Shown piece by piece: positions 56,838 to 64,000 of a stretch of DNA of 64,000 bases. Within the stretch, counting starts at the first letter, position 1. Each line of letters starts with the position of its first letter. Both the position numbers and the translations under genes were made by a program. The DNA comes from DASVHS01 sp038244815. Its GTDB lineage: Bacteria; Acidobacteriota; Thermoanaerobaculia; Gp7-AA8. The notes beneath the pieces are model-generated. The model was given only the letters and a program-made list of their open reading frames with translations, was not told the origin of the DNA and did not search any database. The stretch lies in the NCBI GenBank assembly GCA_038244815.1, contig JBBRTB010000004.1:182295-246294 (forward strand), in the 5' to 3' direction.

Positions 56838-57041
56838 CTACCTGGCCTCGTGCGCCCGCTCCGGCGGCTGCTCGACCCACTTGTATTTGCTCAGCAGGTG
56901 CAGGCAGTTCGGGCCGCGGCGGGTGTGCTCGTAGAAAGGCGTTCCGTCGGCACGGGCGATGACCTGTGCCGCGATGATGACTTCGGCGCACGAGCATCCA
57001 AGCACCGTGCAATCGAACCGCATGTTCAGGAGAGCAGACAT
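56838..57041 (-). CDS. Small cysteine-containing hypothetical protein
   Basis: 67 residues, MSALLNMRFDCTVLGCSCAE at the start and four cysteines in all. There is no signal peptide and I do not recognise a family. It lies leftward, 58 bp from the Rieske gene, and 73 bp from tRNA-Arg. The codon pattern agrees with its neighbours, but at this length the call is moderate. Confidence 0.45.
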   Translation of the reverse strand: MSALLNMRFDCTVLGCSCAEVIIAAQVIARADGTPFYEHTRRGPNCLHLLSKYKWVEQPPERAHEAR

Positions 57042-57114
57042 TTGCGATCGACGCCCGAGAGAAATCTTAACGGATGTCCGGCCTGTTTCGCCATCTGCTA
57101 CGCTTCAGAAGCGA

Positions 57115-57191
57115 GTCCCCGTAGCTCAGCTGGACAGAGCAACAGCCTTCTAAGCTGTGGGTCGCGTGTTCGAGTCACGCCGGGGACACCA
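57115..57191 (+). tRNA. tRNA-Arg (anticodon TCT)
   Basis: 77 nt with encoded CCA. Acceptor GTCCCCG/CGGGGAC; D arm TAGCTCAGCTGGACAGAGC; anticodon arm ACAGC CTTCTAA GCTGT (anticodon TCT); T arm GCGTG TTCGAGT CACGC. Its last 50 nt plus one base recur exactly at 61258-61308. Confidence 0.97.
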
Positions 57192-57300
57192 ATCGTTCCA
57201 ATCGCTTAGGTGACGCGCGGCGATCATCGAACGCCTAGTGTACCAACAGATGTACCAATTCTTCTGCTAGTACCGTCAACGTGGGGCAGCGAGAGTCGTA

Positions 57301-57582
57301 CTACTTCTCGTCGCGGCGCGACGGCCGCTCGGAAGACGACGGCAGATCTCGCATCGCTCTTCGCGTGAATGGGTCGAGAAGTTCTGACGGAAGAACGCCG
57401 AGAGCCCTCGCGAGATGCAGCAAGTTCAGCAGACCGACATTACGAACGCCGCGTTCCACGTCTCCAACGTAGTTGCGGTGCAGGCACGCTAGTTCCGCCA
57501 CCTTCTCCTGCGAGAGACCACGTTCGCGGCGCAAGCTCCGAACCTTTTCGCCGAACATTCGGAGAGCGCTGAGCTTCGCCAC
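57301..57582 (-). CDS. XRE-family helix-turn-helix regulator (controller-like)
   Basis: 93 residues. A single HTH_3 domain: FGEKVRSLRRERGLSQEKVA, then ELACLHRNYVGDVERGVRNV. This form, nearly only an HTH, resembles restriction-modification controller proteins and small phage-type repressors. It lies divergent from a nuclease-like pseudogene, with a perfect inverted repeat between them. Confidence 0.9.
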   Translation of the reverse strand: MAKLSALRMFGEKVRSLRRERGLSQEKVAELACLHRNYVGDVERGVRNVGLLNLLHLARALGVLPSELLDPFTRRAMRDLPSSSERPSRRDEK

Positions 57583-57605
57583 GCTGTCATTGCATACTTT
57601 GAGTG

Positions 57606-57620
57606 GTGTAGCCTCTACAC
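57606..57620. promoter_or_regulatory. Inverted-repeat operator between XRE gene and divergent gene
   Basis: GTGTAGCCTCTACAC: 6-bp perfect arms with a 3-bp centre, 24 bp upstream of the XRE start. It is the likely binding site of the XRE protein, controlling both directions. Prediction by position and symmetry. Confidence 0.6.
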
Positions 57621-57623
57621 GTT

Positions 57624-58173
57624 ATAGGTGGAGTTCGACCGGGCCCGCTCGACACACAGACAATCGAAATCATCGGCCGGAGCCGCCTGATCGAGCAGCT
57701 TCTTCTCGGCGGCCTCGAAGTCGCGATTCCCGCACGCGACCGAGGCATCGACCTCATCGCCTACCTCGACTTCGGCGTCGATGTCTCTGCTTTCGTCGCC
57801 TGCCCGATCCAGATGAAGGCTGCGACAGGACGGGCGGTTTCGATCAGCGGCAAGTACGGCAAGCTCCCGAACCTGATTTCACGCATTCGTATGGAACGTG
57901 ACGAAACCGGACCTGACGGAGTTCTATGCGTTGACCCAGGCCGAAGGCGTGGGCGTGGCGGAGCGAATGGGCTACACGAAGACCGAGTCGTGGCTCGTCG
58001 GCGAGCAATACGCGAATACAAAGGCAGCGGGCGAACTGCTCGAATTGATTCGCCAGTTTCGAATGACGCCTGAGCTATGGCGCCACAAAGTTACCGCTCA
58101 GAAATGGTACGTTGCGCTCATAACCCAAATGGCACGCCCCCTCCCAGACCATTTCGCTCGCTACGACTCGTAG
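57624..58173 (+). pseudogene. Frameshifted island gene (possibly nuclease-like)
   Basis: Two frames join into one ~180-residue protein. The first has TIEIIGRSRLIEQLLLGGLE, RDRGIDLIAYLDFG and ACPIQMKAA; the second has KPDLTEFYALTQAEGVGVAE, RMGYTKTESW and a C-terminal LIRQFRMTPELWRHKV. The frame changes near 57880-57890. No normal start codon is seen upstream. D...Q-x-K in GIDLIAYLD/CPIQMK is reminiscent of PD-(D/E)xK-type folds, but that is only a suggestion. It is divergent from the XRE gene. Confidence 0.65.
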
Positions 58174-58367
58174 ATCGAACCGAGAGATGACGCTGCGGCA
58201 CGTCGTGGTTAGCGGTGGGGTTGACGTTGACCTGGGGCGATGGTGGGTTATCCTGAAATCGCAAGTTCACCGGAAACGAACGGGAACCCGGATTCAATCC
58301 AGCAGGAGCAACCGGAGGCGAACTCGGTGGGATCGGAGCTCGCCGCAAAAACCAAGAACAAAACAGT

Positions 58368-59253
58368 ATGACGAAGCCAAAAGCCGCATCGCCGTCGAAG
58401 AAAAAGCCGATCGAGCGATACGAGCACTCGGACAAAACACGGCTCAACAATCCACCGGCGGCTTGGTGACGCCAGGCACAGAACCACTGAAGGCTGAGAC
58501 AAACTAATATGCTTACGATCCGCATCTCGACCCTCAGCTCGTTTGGGCTGGCAAGGTAGAGCACACGTCCTTCGAAGTGCCGACGGTTTCGCTTCACGTC
58601 CATGAGCGAATCGATCCCAGGACGATCATCGATGCGGTCCGTGCCCGGAACGGGCACGAGCTACAAGCGTCGCTCTTCGAGACACCGCGGGAGAACCCGC
58701 CGCTCCGAGATGCCATCGATTTCTACAAGCACGCGCACGGCTGGTCGAACCGGCTGGTCGCTGGAGATTCCTCGCTGGTCATGAACTCGCTGCTCGAGAA
58801 GGAGGGTATGGCCGGGCAGGTGCAGATGGCCTACATCGACCCGCCCTACGGCATCAAGTACGGCTCAAACTTCCAGCCGCTCGTGAACAAGCGCGACGTG
58901 AAGGACGGCAAGGATGAGGATCTGACCCAGGAACCGGAGATGATCCGCGCCTTTCGAGACACGTGGGAGTTGGGTATCCACTCATACCTTACGTACCTGC
59001 GGGACCGGCTGCTCCTGGCGCGCGAGCTCCTCGCTGAATCCGGTAGTGTGTTCATGCAGATCAGTGACGAGAACGTCCACCACGTCCGAGAGAACTGATG
59101 GATGAACTCTTTGGAAGTAAAAACTTTGTCGCTCTCATCCCTTTTAGGAAAACGGCTGGAGCGGGAGCACAGGTGATCGGTTCCGAATTCGATTACCTCG
59201 TTTGGTTCGCAAAAGACATTGCTAGGCTTAAGTCCAGGACGCGAAGACCGTGA
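58368..59253 (+). pseudogene. Type III-like DNA methyltransferase (Mod), decayed
   Basis: The beginning of a Mod/site-specific DNA methyltransferase in pieces. ATG 58368 gives SKKKPIERYEHSDKTRLNNP; a shift near 58460 continues GLVTPGTEPLKAE; a shift near 58505 continues YAYDPHLDPQLVWAGKVEHT and on to YIDPPYGIKYGSNF (catalytic DPPY motif IV) and SGSVFMQISDENVHHVRE; a shift near 59095 continues MDELFGSKNFVALIPFRKTA; then it stops at ~59253. At least three frameshifts and loss of the C-terminal half make it non-functional. Confidence 0.85.
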
Positions 59254-59410
59254 CAAGTCGTTGCGGCGACATGGGATGCGTTCGGCGGCGCTGATTCGCG
59301 TCTTGACATCCTGACGGATTACCGTAAGATACCCGCCCAACTCCAAAAACAATCGGTCCAGTCGTCACAGGCCATGTGTCTGCGGCGCTAAAACATTTCC
59401 GGAGAACTAC

Positions 59411-61096
59411 ATGACCAAAAGGCTGAACATTCTCAGGCGTCGGACTCTTGGCGTCGTCGCCTCTTCGATTTTCGCACTTCTCTTCGCGCAAGGCGGATCT
59501 GCAGCAGATGCACCTCGATCGGAATCGCATCGGCTTGCCGGAATGGCCACGCCCGCCATCCCTCCGATCGATGATTTCACCGAGTACACGTACGCGGTCT
59601 CCTCGAGCGGCGTCGGCAGCGTCGCCGATTTTCCGGTACAACGGACGTTCGACAATCCCATCAAGACCATCCGGGTCACCATCGTCTCCGGACAGGCCGA
59701 TGACATCGGATACGTCGGAAGCCTTCTGGTGACCGATGTCGCTCCGGCGTGCGCTCGAGTCGGCGCGGTCACCGCGTCTGTCGACGTGACGAGCGCGGTC
59801 ACAGTAAGCGGCAGCACGGCCAGCTTCGTGCTGAGGGCGGTGGAGAACTGCTGTTGCTTCACCGGATGGGGCGCCGCGACCGAGGGCGGCCGGCAGAATG
59901 CGAGGTTCCATTGGGAGGTGACGTTCGGCGACGGTTGCCAGACCAACGTTCAGGCCTTCAGCCAGGGCGGCGGCGAACCGTGGGCCGGCGATTCGTACGA
60001 CCACTCGAAGACACTCACGGTCCGACAAAAGGGCTGCGCTCTCACCTCTCTCACGATGGCGCTCAACTTTGCCGGGCAGCCTTACACGCCCGGGACTCTG
60101 AATACATTCATGAAAGACACCGACAGCGACTTCAAAGGTACGTCGGTGAACTGGGACGCGGCGACGCGCGACGCATCCGGCGGCCTGTTGAAATTCTTCT
60201 CGAATCGATCTTCGTCGACAGCCGCGCTCGAAAAAAGCCTATGTAACGGCCACCCCGTGATTGTCGGTGTCAACCTCGACGCCAACGGCACGCCCGGACA
60301 CTTCGTTCTGGTGACCGGCAAGCAGGGCGACCAGTTTCTCATCAACGATCCGGGCCACTCCGACCGGACGACGCTCGATGCGTACGGCAATCAGTTCGAG
60401 ACTCGTGGCTATGTCGCCGATCCGCCGGGCGACATCAGCGCACTCGACGTAGCCGCGGGCGACGGAGTCGAGCTCCTGGTGACCGATCCCGCTGCAAGAC
60501 GGACGGGACTCGATCCCTCCACCTCCTCCACAATCGAGGAGATTCCGACGTCGGCGTATTTCAGAGATCAGTTGATGGACGACGTGACCGGCGAGCCGGC
60601 GACGGAGACCGGGCACATCTGCCAGATCCAGCAGCCGCTGCAAGGCACCTACAACGTGACGGTCACGGGTTTGTCGGCGGGGACATTTGAATTATCGATC
60701 CGCGTTTTCTCGCAGGATGGCAGCGCGCAACCTCCGATCGTGATCTCGGGCATCCGCGGCGCCGGTTCCGTGTCGGCGTTCCAGCTGCAAGTGACGACTC
60801 CTCCAGGATCCACGTCGGCGGCACAGCGGCTCGCGACGTTTGATGGCACGCTCGCTGACATCGCCAACAGCAGTCAACTGGGACTGATCGACAACAACGG
60901 GATCGCGCAATCGCTCACGGCCAAGATCCAGGCGGCGGCCGCCGCGGCACAAAGAGGCCAGCAGAAAACCAGCGGCAATATGCTGAACGCGTTCAGCGAC
61001 GAGGTGCGCGCGCAGTCCGGCAAGCATGTCTCGTCGCTGGCTGCTCAGGTTCTGCTGGAAGACTCCGATTCACTGATTCGAGAGCTGAGCAGATAG
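59411..61096 (+). CDS. Secreted C39-like cysteine peptidase domain protein
   Basis: 561 residues with CGGAGAA ~8 bp upstream. Signal peptide MTKRLNILRRRTLGVVASSI FALLFAQGGSA. An N-terminal beta domain (~40-190) is followed by a papain-like/C39 domain (~195-370): catalytic Cys in RQKGCALTSLTMALNFAGQ, His in GTPGHFVLVTG and Asp/Asn in FLINDPGHSDRT. The last ~190 residues are a beta stretch and an Ala/Gln-rich helical tail. It is the only intact large gene in the tRNA-Arg island. It may be a toxin-like or wall/peptide-active exoprotein; no export partner is adjacent. Confidence 0.8.
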   Translation: MTKRLNILRRRTLGVVASSIFALLFAQGGSAADAPRSESHRLAGMATPAIPPIDDFTEYTYAVSSSGVGSVADFPVQRTFDNPIKTIRVTIVSGQADDIGYVGSLLVTDVAPACARVGAVTASVDVTSAVTVSGSTASFVLRAVENCCCFTGWGAATEGGRQNARFHWEVTFGDGCQTNVQAFSQGGGEPWAGDSYDHSKTLTVRQKGCALTSLTMALNFAGQPYTPGTLNTFMKDTDSDFKGTSVNWDAATRDASGGLLKFFSNRSSSTAALEKSLCNGHPVIVGVNLDANGTPGHFVLVTGKQGDQFLINDPGHSDRTTLDAYGNQFETRGYVADPPGDISALDVAAGDGVELLVTDPAARRTGLDPSTSSTIEEIPTSAYFRDQLMDDVTGEPATETGHICQIQQPLQGTYNVTVTGLSAGTFELSIRVFSQDGSAQPPIVISGIRGAGSVSAFQLQVTTPPGSTSAAQRLATFDGTLADIANSSQLGLIDNNGIAQSLTAKIQAAAAAAQRGQQKTSGNMLNAFSDEVRAQSGKHVSSLAAQVLLEDSDSLIRELSR

Positions 61097-61227
61097 ACTA
61101 GACAACTCCTACACCGAGGCCAAATCATCAATGGGGCGAAGGACCTCGCTCAAACGTGACCTGAAGGGATCAGTCGCTGAACTCGGCGCCAGTGGAAAGC
61201 CATGTTCTTCATGACAGTTTCTCGTGC

Positions 61228-61308
61228 GTCCCCGACAAGGAGTGCTCGAGCAGCATGACAGCCTTCTAAGCTGTGGGTCGCGTGTTCGAGTCACGCCGGG
61301 GACACCAA
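61228..61308 (+). repeat. Right-hand copy of tRNA-Arg 3' end (attachment site)
   Basis: 61258-61308 is identical to tRNA-Arg 57142-57192. Upstream, GTCCCCG (61228-61234), equal to the tRNA acceptor 5' strand, occurs 30 nt before the repeat, but the region between does not form a normal D arm. So this is either a chance match or a degenerate tRNA-like copy. Confidence 0.85.
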
Positions 61309-61321
61309 ACCGCCGGAGCAC

Positions 61322-62095
61322 TCACGGTCGCGCTTCGAACGTCATCGTCGCCGATTCGGCGATCCAGTCGACGTCTCCCCCTCCCGGGCGCAGCATCGTC
61401 GCCTTCAGCATGTAGCGGCCCGGCTGCGTGATCACCACTTCGGCCACACCGTTTTGAGCGGCCTGCACCACGGCCACGCGTCCTGTCCCCTCGCGCACGA
61501 GCACGATCGGCACAGTCCTGTAGAGGCGGTGATTGCCCATCAGCGCCACTTTGAGCGTGTCGCCAGCCTTGAGAGCCGTCGGATCGGTTCCCTGAGGAAT
61601 GAACTCGAACGGGGAATCCGCGCTGACCTGGTAGCGATGATCCTCTTCCCCACAAGCCAGAAATGTCTTGGCGTGACGGGTCAGGCTCTCGCGCCAGCGG
61701 CCGGGATGCGCGGCATATTGCGTGCCGATCTCGTCCGGCGCTCCGATCTCATCGAGGTAACGGCTCACATCCGCCTCCTTGATGTCGAACCGGTCCGGCA
61801 CGAGGTCGACGGCGATCTGCACGACACCCTGCGCGGGACTGTCCACCTTGAAATCGACCGACTGCGCACCGCGCTCGGGCTGCAGATCGACGCGCTTGCC
61901 GTCGAAGATGGCCGCGGCGTGTGCGACCACGGCCGGATCGTTGAACGTGCCGGGCGTGCCGAAAGCAGGTCCGCTCCCCAGGTGCAGCGCCGCGGAACCG
62001 CAGGCTCCGGCAAAGCGGTCCGGAACGATCCAGGCGTCATCGGCGAACGCCGTGGACGCGATGCAAAGCACGAGAAGAACAGAAAACCGTCTCAT
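61322..62095 (-). CDS. Secreted DUF4198-like protein
   Basis: 257 residues from the ATG at 62095 (a second ATG lies one codon upstream). Signal peptide MRRFSVLLVLCIASTAFADD, then AWIVPDRFAGACGS, the usual opening of DUF4198 (metal-uptake-associated periplasmic) proteins, and a C-terminal GRYMLKATMLRPGGGDVDWI. It is beta-rich and probably periplasmic. No transporter is adjacent. It is divergent from the glycosyltransferase gene. Confidence 0.75.
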   Translation of the reverse strand: MRRFSVLLVLCIASTAFADDAWIVPDRFAGACGSAALHLGSGPAFGTPGTFNDPAVVAHAAAIFDGKRVDLQPERGAQSVDFKVDSPAQGVVQIAVDLVPDRFDIKEADVSRYLDEIGAPDEIGTQYAAHPGRWRESLTRHAKTFLACGEEDHRYQVSADSPFEFIPQGTDPTALKAGDTLKVALMGNHRLYRTVPIVLVREGTGRVAVVQAAQNGVAEVVITQPGRYMLKATMLRPGGGDVDWIAESATMTFEARP

Positions 62096-62190
62096 CAAGG
62101 GAGACCTCCAGTGGTTACGACGTATGCGGGCTCGAGATGTATCGCAACGTCCTTCTTGACACTTCGGCGGGGATTCCCGATTCTGCCGCC

Positions 62191-63192
62191 ATGACCGAAG
62201 CGTCCTCAGCGCGAGATCCGCTTCTGTCGATCATCATTCCGCTCTACAACGAAGTCGAGAACGTCGACGCCCTGCTCGCCGAGTTGCGCGGGGTGATGCC
62301 CACCCTTCCCGGGCCGGCGGAAGTGATCGTCGTGGACGATGGAAGCCGCGACGGCAGCTGGGAGCGGCTGCAGGCCGCCGCGCCGAGCCATCCGTGGCTG
62401 CGGGCCATCCGCTTCCTCACCAATCGCGGCCAGACCGCGGCCATGACCGCGGGCATGCACGCGGCGCGGGGCGAGCTCATCGCCTTTCTCGACGCCGATC
62501 TCCAGAACGATCCCCGCGAGATCACGAAGATGATCGCGCCGATCCTGGGCGGCCGCGCCGATGTGGTCTGCGGCTGGCGCGCGCAGCGCCAGGACTCGGT
62601 CGTCACCCGCACCGTTCCGTCCGTCGCCGCGAACTTCCTCATCCGCCGTCTCCTCCACGTCCCCGTCCACGACCTCGGATGCACGCTGAAGGTCTTTCGC
62701 CGCGCCTACCTGCAGGACGTCGCGCTGTACGGCGAGATGCACCGCTTCCTGGCCGCGTACGCCTACGCGCAGGGCGCGCGCATCGAGGAGATGGAGGTCA
62801 CCCATCGCCCCCGGCGCGCCGGGAAGAGCAAGTACGGCCTCGACCGCGTCGGCAAGGTGATCGTCGACCTGCTGACCGTGAAGATGCTCAACGAGTACGG
62901 TTCGTCACCCGCTTACTTCTTCGGCAAGCTCGCTCTCTTCTTCGCCGTTCTGGGCACCGCGGCGTTCGGGCTGGTCGCCTATCGCGTGCTCGTGCTCAAG
63001 CATCTGGAGGCGACGCCGATGGTGTTCATCATGACGCTGATGTTCATCACATCGCTCATCTCGCTGATGTCGGGTCTGCTCGCGGAGATCAACATCCGCG
63101 TCCTGCACCAGGTCGGCGCGCAGAAGATCTATCGCGTGATCGACACGATCAACATGCCGAGCGATTCCAGTGGGCCGAGGCCCGAGGCCTGA
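62191..63192 (+). CDS. DPM1/GtrB-like family 2 glycosyltransferase
   Basis: 333 residues from ATG 62191 (MTEASSARDPLLSIIIPLYN). GT2 landmarks are EVIVVDDGSRDGSWERL, AFLDADLQNDPREI (DxD) and HRPRRAGKSKYGLDRVGKVI. Two C-terminal TM helices (~245-268 and ~282-305) fit polyprenyl-phosphate sugar synthases, which load a sugar on undecaprenyl phosphate. The protein ends SSGPRPEA, encoded by the same GGCCCGA repeat as in rsmB. asnB begins with no gap. It could supply a polyprenyl-linked sugar for GT-C enzymes such as that at 6146-9301 (inference). Confidence 0.92.
   Translation: MTEASSARDPLLSIIIPLYNEVENVDALLAELRGVMPTLPGPAEVIVVDDGSRDGSWERLQAAAPSHPWLRAIRFLTNRGQTAAMTAGMHAARGELIAFLDADLQNDPREITKMIAPILGGRADVVCGWRAQRQDSVVTRTVPSVAANFLIRRLLHVPVHDLGCTLKVFRRAYLQDVALYGEMHRFLAAYAYAQGARIEEMEVTHRPRRAGKSKYGLDRVGKVIVDLLTVKMLNEYGSSPAYFFGKLALFFAVLGTAAFGLVAYRVLVLKHLEATPMVFIMTLMFITSLISLMSGLLAEINIRVLHQVGAQKIYRVIDTINMPSDSSGPRPEA
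63172..63192 (+). repeat. GGCCCGA repeat forming the C-terminus of the glycosyltransferase
   Basis: GGGCCGAGGCCCGAGGCCTG, ending in the TGA stop. It adds GPRPEA to the end of the protein and matches the repeats inside rsmB and the TIGR02757 gene. Confidence 0.7.
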
Positions 63193-64000
63193 ATGTGCGG
63201 GATTCATGGCGTGCTGTTTCCGCGCGGCGACCACCGCGACGCGGTAAAACGGATGCATGCGGCGCTGCGGCACCGCGGGCCGGATGACGATGCCATGGCC
63301 GAGGCGGGTCCGGCCATCTTCGGGCATCGCCGGCTGAGCATTCTCGATCTCTCGCCGAACGGAGCGCAGCCGATGTGGAGCGAGGGCGGCGAGGTCTGCA
63401 TCACGTTCAACGGCGAGATCTACAACTTCGCGGCACTGCGCCGCGAGTGCGAGGAGCGCGGGCTGCCGTTCCGGTCGACGAGCGACACGGAGGTCATCCT
63501 CAATCAATTCCTCCTGCGCGGAGCTGCTTCGTTCGAAGCGCTCGACGGGATGTTCGCGTTCTGCCTCTTCGACGCGCGCACGCGCGAGTACTGGCTGGCG
63601 CGCGACCGCGCCGGCATCAAGCCGCTGTTCTACGGCGCGACCGCGGGCGGCCTGTTCTTCGCCTCGGAGCTCGACGCGCTGCTTTCGAGCGGCGTCTTTC
63701 CACTCGATCTCGACCCCGCCGGACTGCAGGCCTACCTGCGCATGGATTCCGTTCCCGCGCCGCTGACGATCGTGCGGGGCGTGCGGAAGCTCGCGGGCGG
63801 ACGGCTCTTGCGCGTGCGAGGGTTGGGCGACGTGGTCGAGCGATCCTTTGTTGGTCGTGAGTCGTGGGGGGGGGGTGGGGGGGGGGGGGGGGTGGCCCCC
63901 CACACCCACCGCCCACCACCCCACCCCCCGCCCCCCCCAATAGACCCTCAGGGGCACACAGGCGGGGAGCGCCCAATAGTGGCGGGAGGGGGGGGCCCTG
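63193..64000 (+). CDS. asnB: Asparagine synthase (glutamine-hydrolysing), 5' part
   Basis: Partial: the N-terminal ~225 residues, open to the window edge. Begins MCGIHGVLFPRGD with the nucleophilic Cys2, then ALRHRGPDDDAMAEAGPAIF, GHRRLSILDLS, CITFNGEIYNFAALRRECEE and WLARDRAGIKPLFYG, the class II glutaminase domain. The AsnB/exopolysaccharide-type synthase would follow. After ~63860 the frame enters a poly-G/C tract and gives a nonsense sequence, so reliable coding ends there. It abuts the glycosyltransferase gene. Confidence 0.88.
   Translation, partial: MCGIHGVLFPRGDHRDAVKRMHAALRHRGPDDDAMAEAGPAIFGHRRLSILDLSPNGAQPMWSEGGEVCITFNGEIYNFAALRRECEERGLPFRSTSDTEVILNQFLLRGAASFEALDGMFAFCLFDARTREYWLARDRAGIKPLFYGATAGGLFFASELDALLSSGVFPLDLDPAGLQAYLRMDSVPAPLTIVRGVRKLAGGRLLRVRGLGDVVERSFVGRESWGGGGGGGGVAPHTHRPPPHPPPPPIDPQGHTGGERPIVAGGGGP
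63862..64000. other. Low-complexity G/C tract at window end, probable assembly artefact
   Basis: GGTCGTGAGTCGTGG (a copy of the intergenic repeat family) runs straight into 10 G, then 16 G, then C-rich CCACC/CCCC runs. This is unlike any other part of the window and interrupts asnB. The likely cause is read-end or repeat collapse at a contig edge. Confidence 0.75.

Larger units (their letters stand above)
57192..61308. mobile_element. Genomic island in the 3' end of tRNA-Arg
   Basis: A perfect 51-bp direct repeat (57142-57192 and 61258-61308) brackets 4.1 kb. This is the usual mark of tyrosine-recombinase integration into a tRNA 3' end. The contents are an XRE regulator with operator, a frameshifted gene, a broken DNA methyltransferase and a secreted peptidase. 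No integrase gene is present, so the island is either degraded or was moved by an enzyme encoded elsewhere. Confidence 0.85.

Noticed and set aside
63375..63860. Arg-rich 161-codon frame at the window end
   Set aside because: It is a +1 shadow of asnB, whose glutaminase motifs are in the frame starting at 63193.

Overview
This is one high-GC window (by eye roughly 65% G+C) from a Gram-negative-type (diderm) bacterium. LPS genes (waaA, lpxK, a LpxL-like acyltransferase, a waaF-like heptosyltransferase), several secreted lipoproteins and peptidases, a large secreted protein of repeated carboxypeptidase-regulatory-like domains, Ku-type end joining and many short GC-rich repeats make an Acidobacteriota-like soil or sediment organism my best guess. 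No rRNA or other decisive marker is present, so the taxonomy is inference.

Layout. 1-18.9 kb is a long leftward block with many 1-8 bp gene overlaps: hflX; kamA (lysine 2,3-aminomutase), two D-Ala-D-Ala-ligase-like ATP-grasp enzymes and a GNAT; then a cytochrome-assembly protein, hemA, hemC and a fused cobA-hemD; then a 1051-residue membrane protein of GT-C type and a phosphopantetheinyl transferase. Beyond a rightward TPR-like gene follow fmt, rsmB and a GH15 glucoamylase-like gene. 19.05-26.57 kb is an insertion with 25-bp imperfect inverted ends (TGT...ACA), an apparent 6-bp target duplication (GCTAAC) and the C-terminal remnant of an IS481/IS3-like transposase. It carries a type I restriction-modification system (hsdM intact; hsdS and hsdR frameshifted), a nucleotidyltransferase with a 57-residue partner, and mazEF. 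26.8-31.7 kb is a rightward LPS operon. 31.7-42.3 kb is leftward: free-methionine sulfoxide reductase, glgA, MEMO-like protein, M14 peptidase, NtrC-type regulator, PDZ-containing histidine kinase and a TIGR02757-like protein. 42.3-55.5 kb holds the giant repeat protein, DUF192, an M36-like metallopeptidase beside a CHASE3-type histidine kinase, and Ku with a LigD-type phosphoesterase.

55.5-61.3 kb holds two tRNA genes, each with a downstream copy of its own 3' end. tRNA-Pro has a small 0.3-kb duplication. tRNA-Arg has a perfect 51-bp repeat enclosing a 4.1-kb island with an XRE regulator and its operator, two decayed genes (one a type III-like DNA methyltransferase) and an intact secreted C39-like peptidase. 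The window ends with a DPM1-like glycosyltransferase and the start of asnB, which runs into a poly-G/C stretch that looks like a contig-end artefact.

The most interesting signals are the IS-ended restriction/toxin island, the kamA / twin ATP-grasp / GNAT cassette, short palindromic or GGCCCGA repeats inserted in frame inside core genes, and a beta-rich domain shared by the GT-C protein and the M36 peptidase. Frameshifts occur only in defence-type and island genes, which suggests real decay, but sequencing error cannot be excluded from sequence alone.
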